This document shows positions 63,345 to 64,000 of a stretch of DNA of 64,000 nucleotides, one piece after another (positions within the stretch are counted from its first letter, which is position 1; each line of letters begins with the position of its first letter). The position numbers and the translations under genes are program-made. Origin of the DNA: Larix kaempferi (taxonomy: Eukaryota; Streptophyta; Pinopsida; Pinales; Pinaceae). The notes beneath the pieces were generated by a model, which was given only the letters and a program-made list of their open reading frames with translations, had not been told where the DNA came from and ran no database searches. The stretch spans positions 7,315,501 to 7,379,500 of the forward strand of contig BSBM01000602.1 in assembly GCA_027924585.1 (NCBI GenBank), given 5' to 3'.

Positions 63345-63591
63345 GTGTCGATTTGGATACTTCCATGTACTTAACAACGACTACAATGAGTGGGAAATGT
63401 ATGCCATCGATGGAAGTGAAAAACCCATGATCTTCAGTCAATGAAATAGATTTAGGGCATCTGCAAATCTCTTCACCAAAGAAGTAACAAAGAGGAAAAA
63501 CACCAATGAAAAGGAATGGAAGAAGTGGAACTGGAGATTAGAAGATGATGTGCTGCTTAAAAGTGCATATTTCAGAGGATCAAGATCCTAA

Positions 63592-63913
63592 GAATCTTTA
63601 ATATATGCAACTGCATACAATGTCACACCAAAGAGTTCATCCCTTGTGGGATACCTCACCAAGAACGCAAGCATGCTCTTGTGTAGGAAAAAAAGTCGTT
63701 GCTAGCTTCAAATTCTTATCCACCATTACCACAACTGAATTTGAGTTAATTTTCTCCGAACTTCTTATCCACCATTACCAATGTTTGAGCAATTTGCAAA
63801 TGGAAAAATGTTAATTTTGCTTAATGTTTATCATACTTTTAATAATAACTATTTGAGCTTGGAATATACATTTCGGTCAATGTTTTTTTCATATGAAAAT
63901 TATAATTTCATCA
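63592..63913. other. 3' flank of the pectate lyase exons
   Basis: CTTATCCACCATTACCA is present twice (about 63714 and 63764). No gene or clear polyadenylation signal was identified. Confidence 0.4.
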
Positions 63914-63985
63914 TTATATACTTATTTAAATGTTCACGTTAAGTTAGTATTATATACTTATTTAAATGTTGACGTTAAGCATCTA
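63914..63985 (+). repeat. 36-bp tandem duplication
   Basis: TTATATACTTATTTAAATGTTnACGTTAAG occurs at 63914 and 63950. Confidence 0.85.
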
Positions 63986-64000
63986 CACAAAGTAAGGATA

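Larger units (their letters stand above)
62933..63591 (+). pseudogene. Pectate lyase (polysaccharide lyase family 1), last three exons
   Basis: Exon 1 (to 63025) reads LSSCTDGVISVVHSSTNITI, then SNNYFTHQNQ. Exon 2 (63115-63218) reads [34 protein letters not shown]. Exon 3 (63345-63591) reads [32 protein letters not shown], a stop, then NRFRASANLFTKEVTKR and a C-terminal KKWNWRLEDDVLLKSAYF. Both introns have GT...AG borders and keep phase. The QRMPRCRFG catalytic-Arg motif and C-terminal motifs are those of plant pectate lyases, which cleave pectin in cell walls. The TGA at 63442-63444 replaces the Gly of SQGN by one base change. The upstream exons with the calcium-binding site and 'W-I-D-H' motif are missing. 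Likely a pseudogene; a readthrough or sequencing error is the alternative. Confidence 0.85.

Overview
This is a window of plant nuclear DNA with few host genes and many nested transposable elements. The organism is a seed plant with a large genome. The density of old, nested, mutated retroelements and the long A+T-rich spacers suggest a gymnosperm such as a conifer, but that is inference. No organellar or bacterial gene order is present, and no intact host gene is visible.

Layout. 1-589: the 3' end of a copia-type LTR retrotransposon (polypurine tract plus one 552-bp LTR), inserted into the array that follows. 590-5520: about 14 monomers of ~362 bp alternating as A/B dimers (~720 bp); their translations look like decayed pentatricopeptide-repeat (PPR) modules. 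5580-6450: three copies of a ~330-bp repeat. 6611-7200: a fragment of a short-LTR family carrying a 256-bp tRNA-derived SINE with a 17-bp target duplication. 7361-24100: a pogo/Tigger-like DDE transposon with repeat-rich flanks. Its coding region is split in frame by a 10.47-kb LTR element (8911-19382) that encodes only Gag and protease and is internally rearranged. 25110-31960: a nested or tandem cluster of a short non-autonomous retroelement family, with a 1306-bp solo LTR inside. 32280-35520: a 5'-truncated copia element (RT, RNase H, 71-bp tandem repeats, LTR). 36480-36830: an RNase H scrap. 37323-50037: a full-length L1-type LINE on the minus strand (13-bp target duplication), split by a complete 6.87-kb minus-strand copia element (37489-44353, 5-bp target duplication ATGGG). 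50051-54500: A+T-rich DNA ending in a tandem array of exon-like modules, interrupted by a 1.5-kb retroposon with a 19-bp target duplication and an unrecognised reading frame. 54500-60900: mostly featureless. 60910-61389: exons of a sulfite exporter TauE/SafE family gene (minus). 61754-62167: a copia LTR with a primer-binding site. 62930-63591: the last exons of a pectate lyase gene with one nonsense codon.

How the parts relate. At least six insertions can be resolved to the base by target duplications, giving a relative chronology: LTR element into DNA transposon, copia into LINE, LINE into A+T-rich locus, retroposon into exon array, SINE into LTR, and solo LTR into short-retroelement cluster. 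All recognised coding regions carry nonsense codons or frameshifts, so the window reads as a record of past transposition. The least explained items are the PPR-like satellite, the exon-module array, the orphan retroposon reading frame, and the Gag-Pro element with an inverted protease fragment between duplicated 3' ends.
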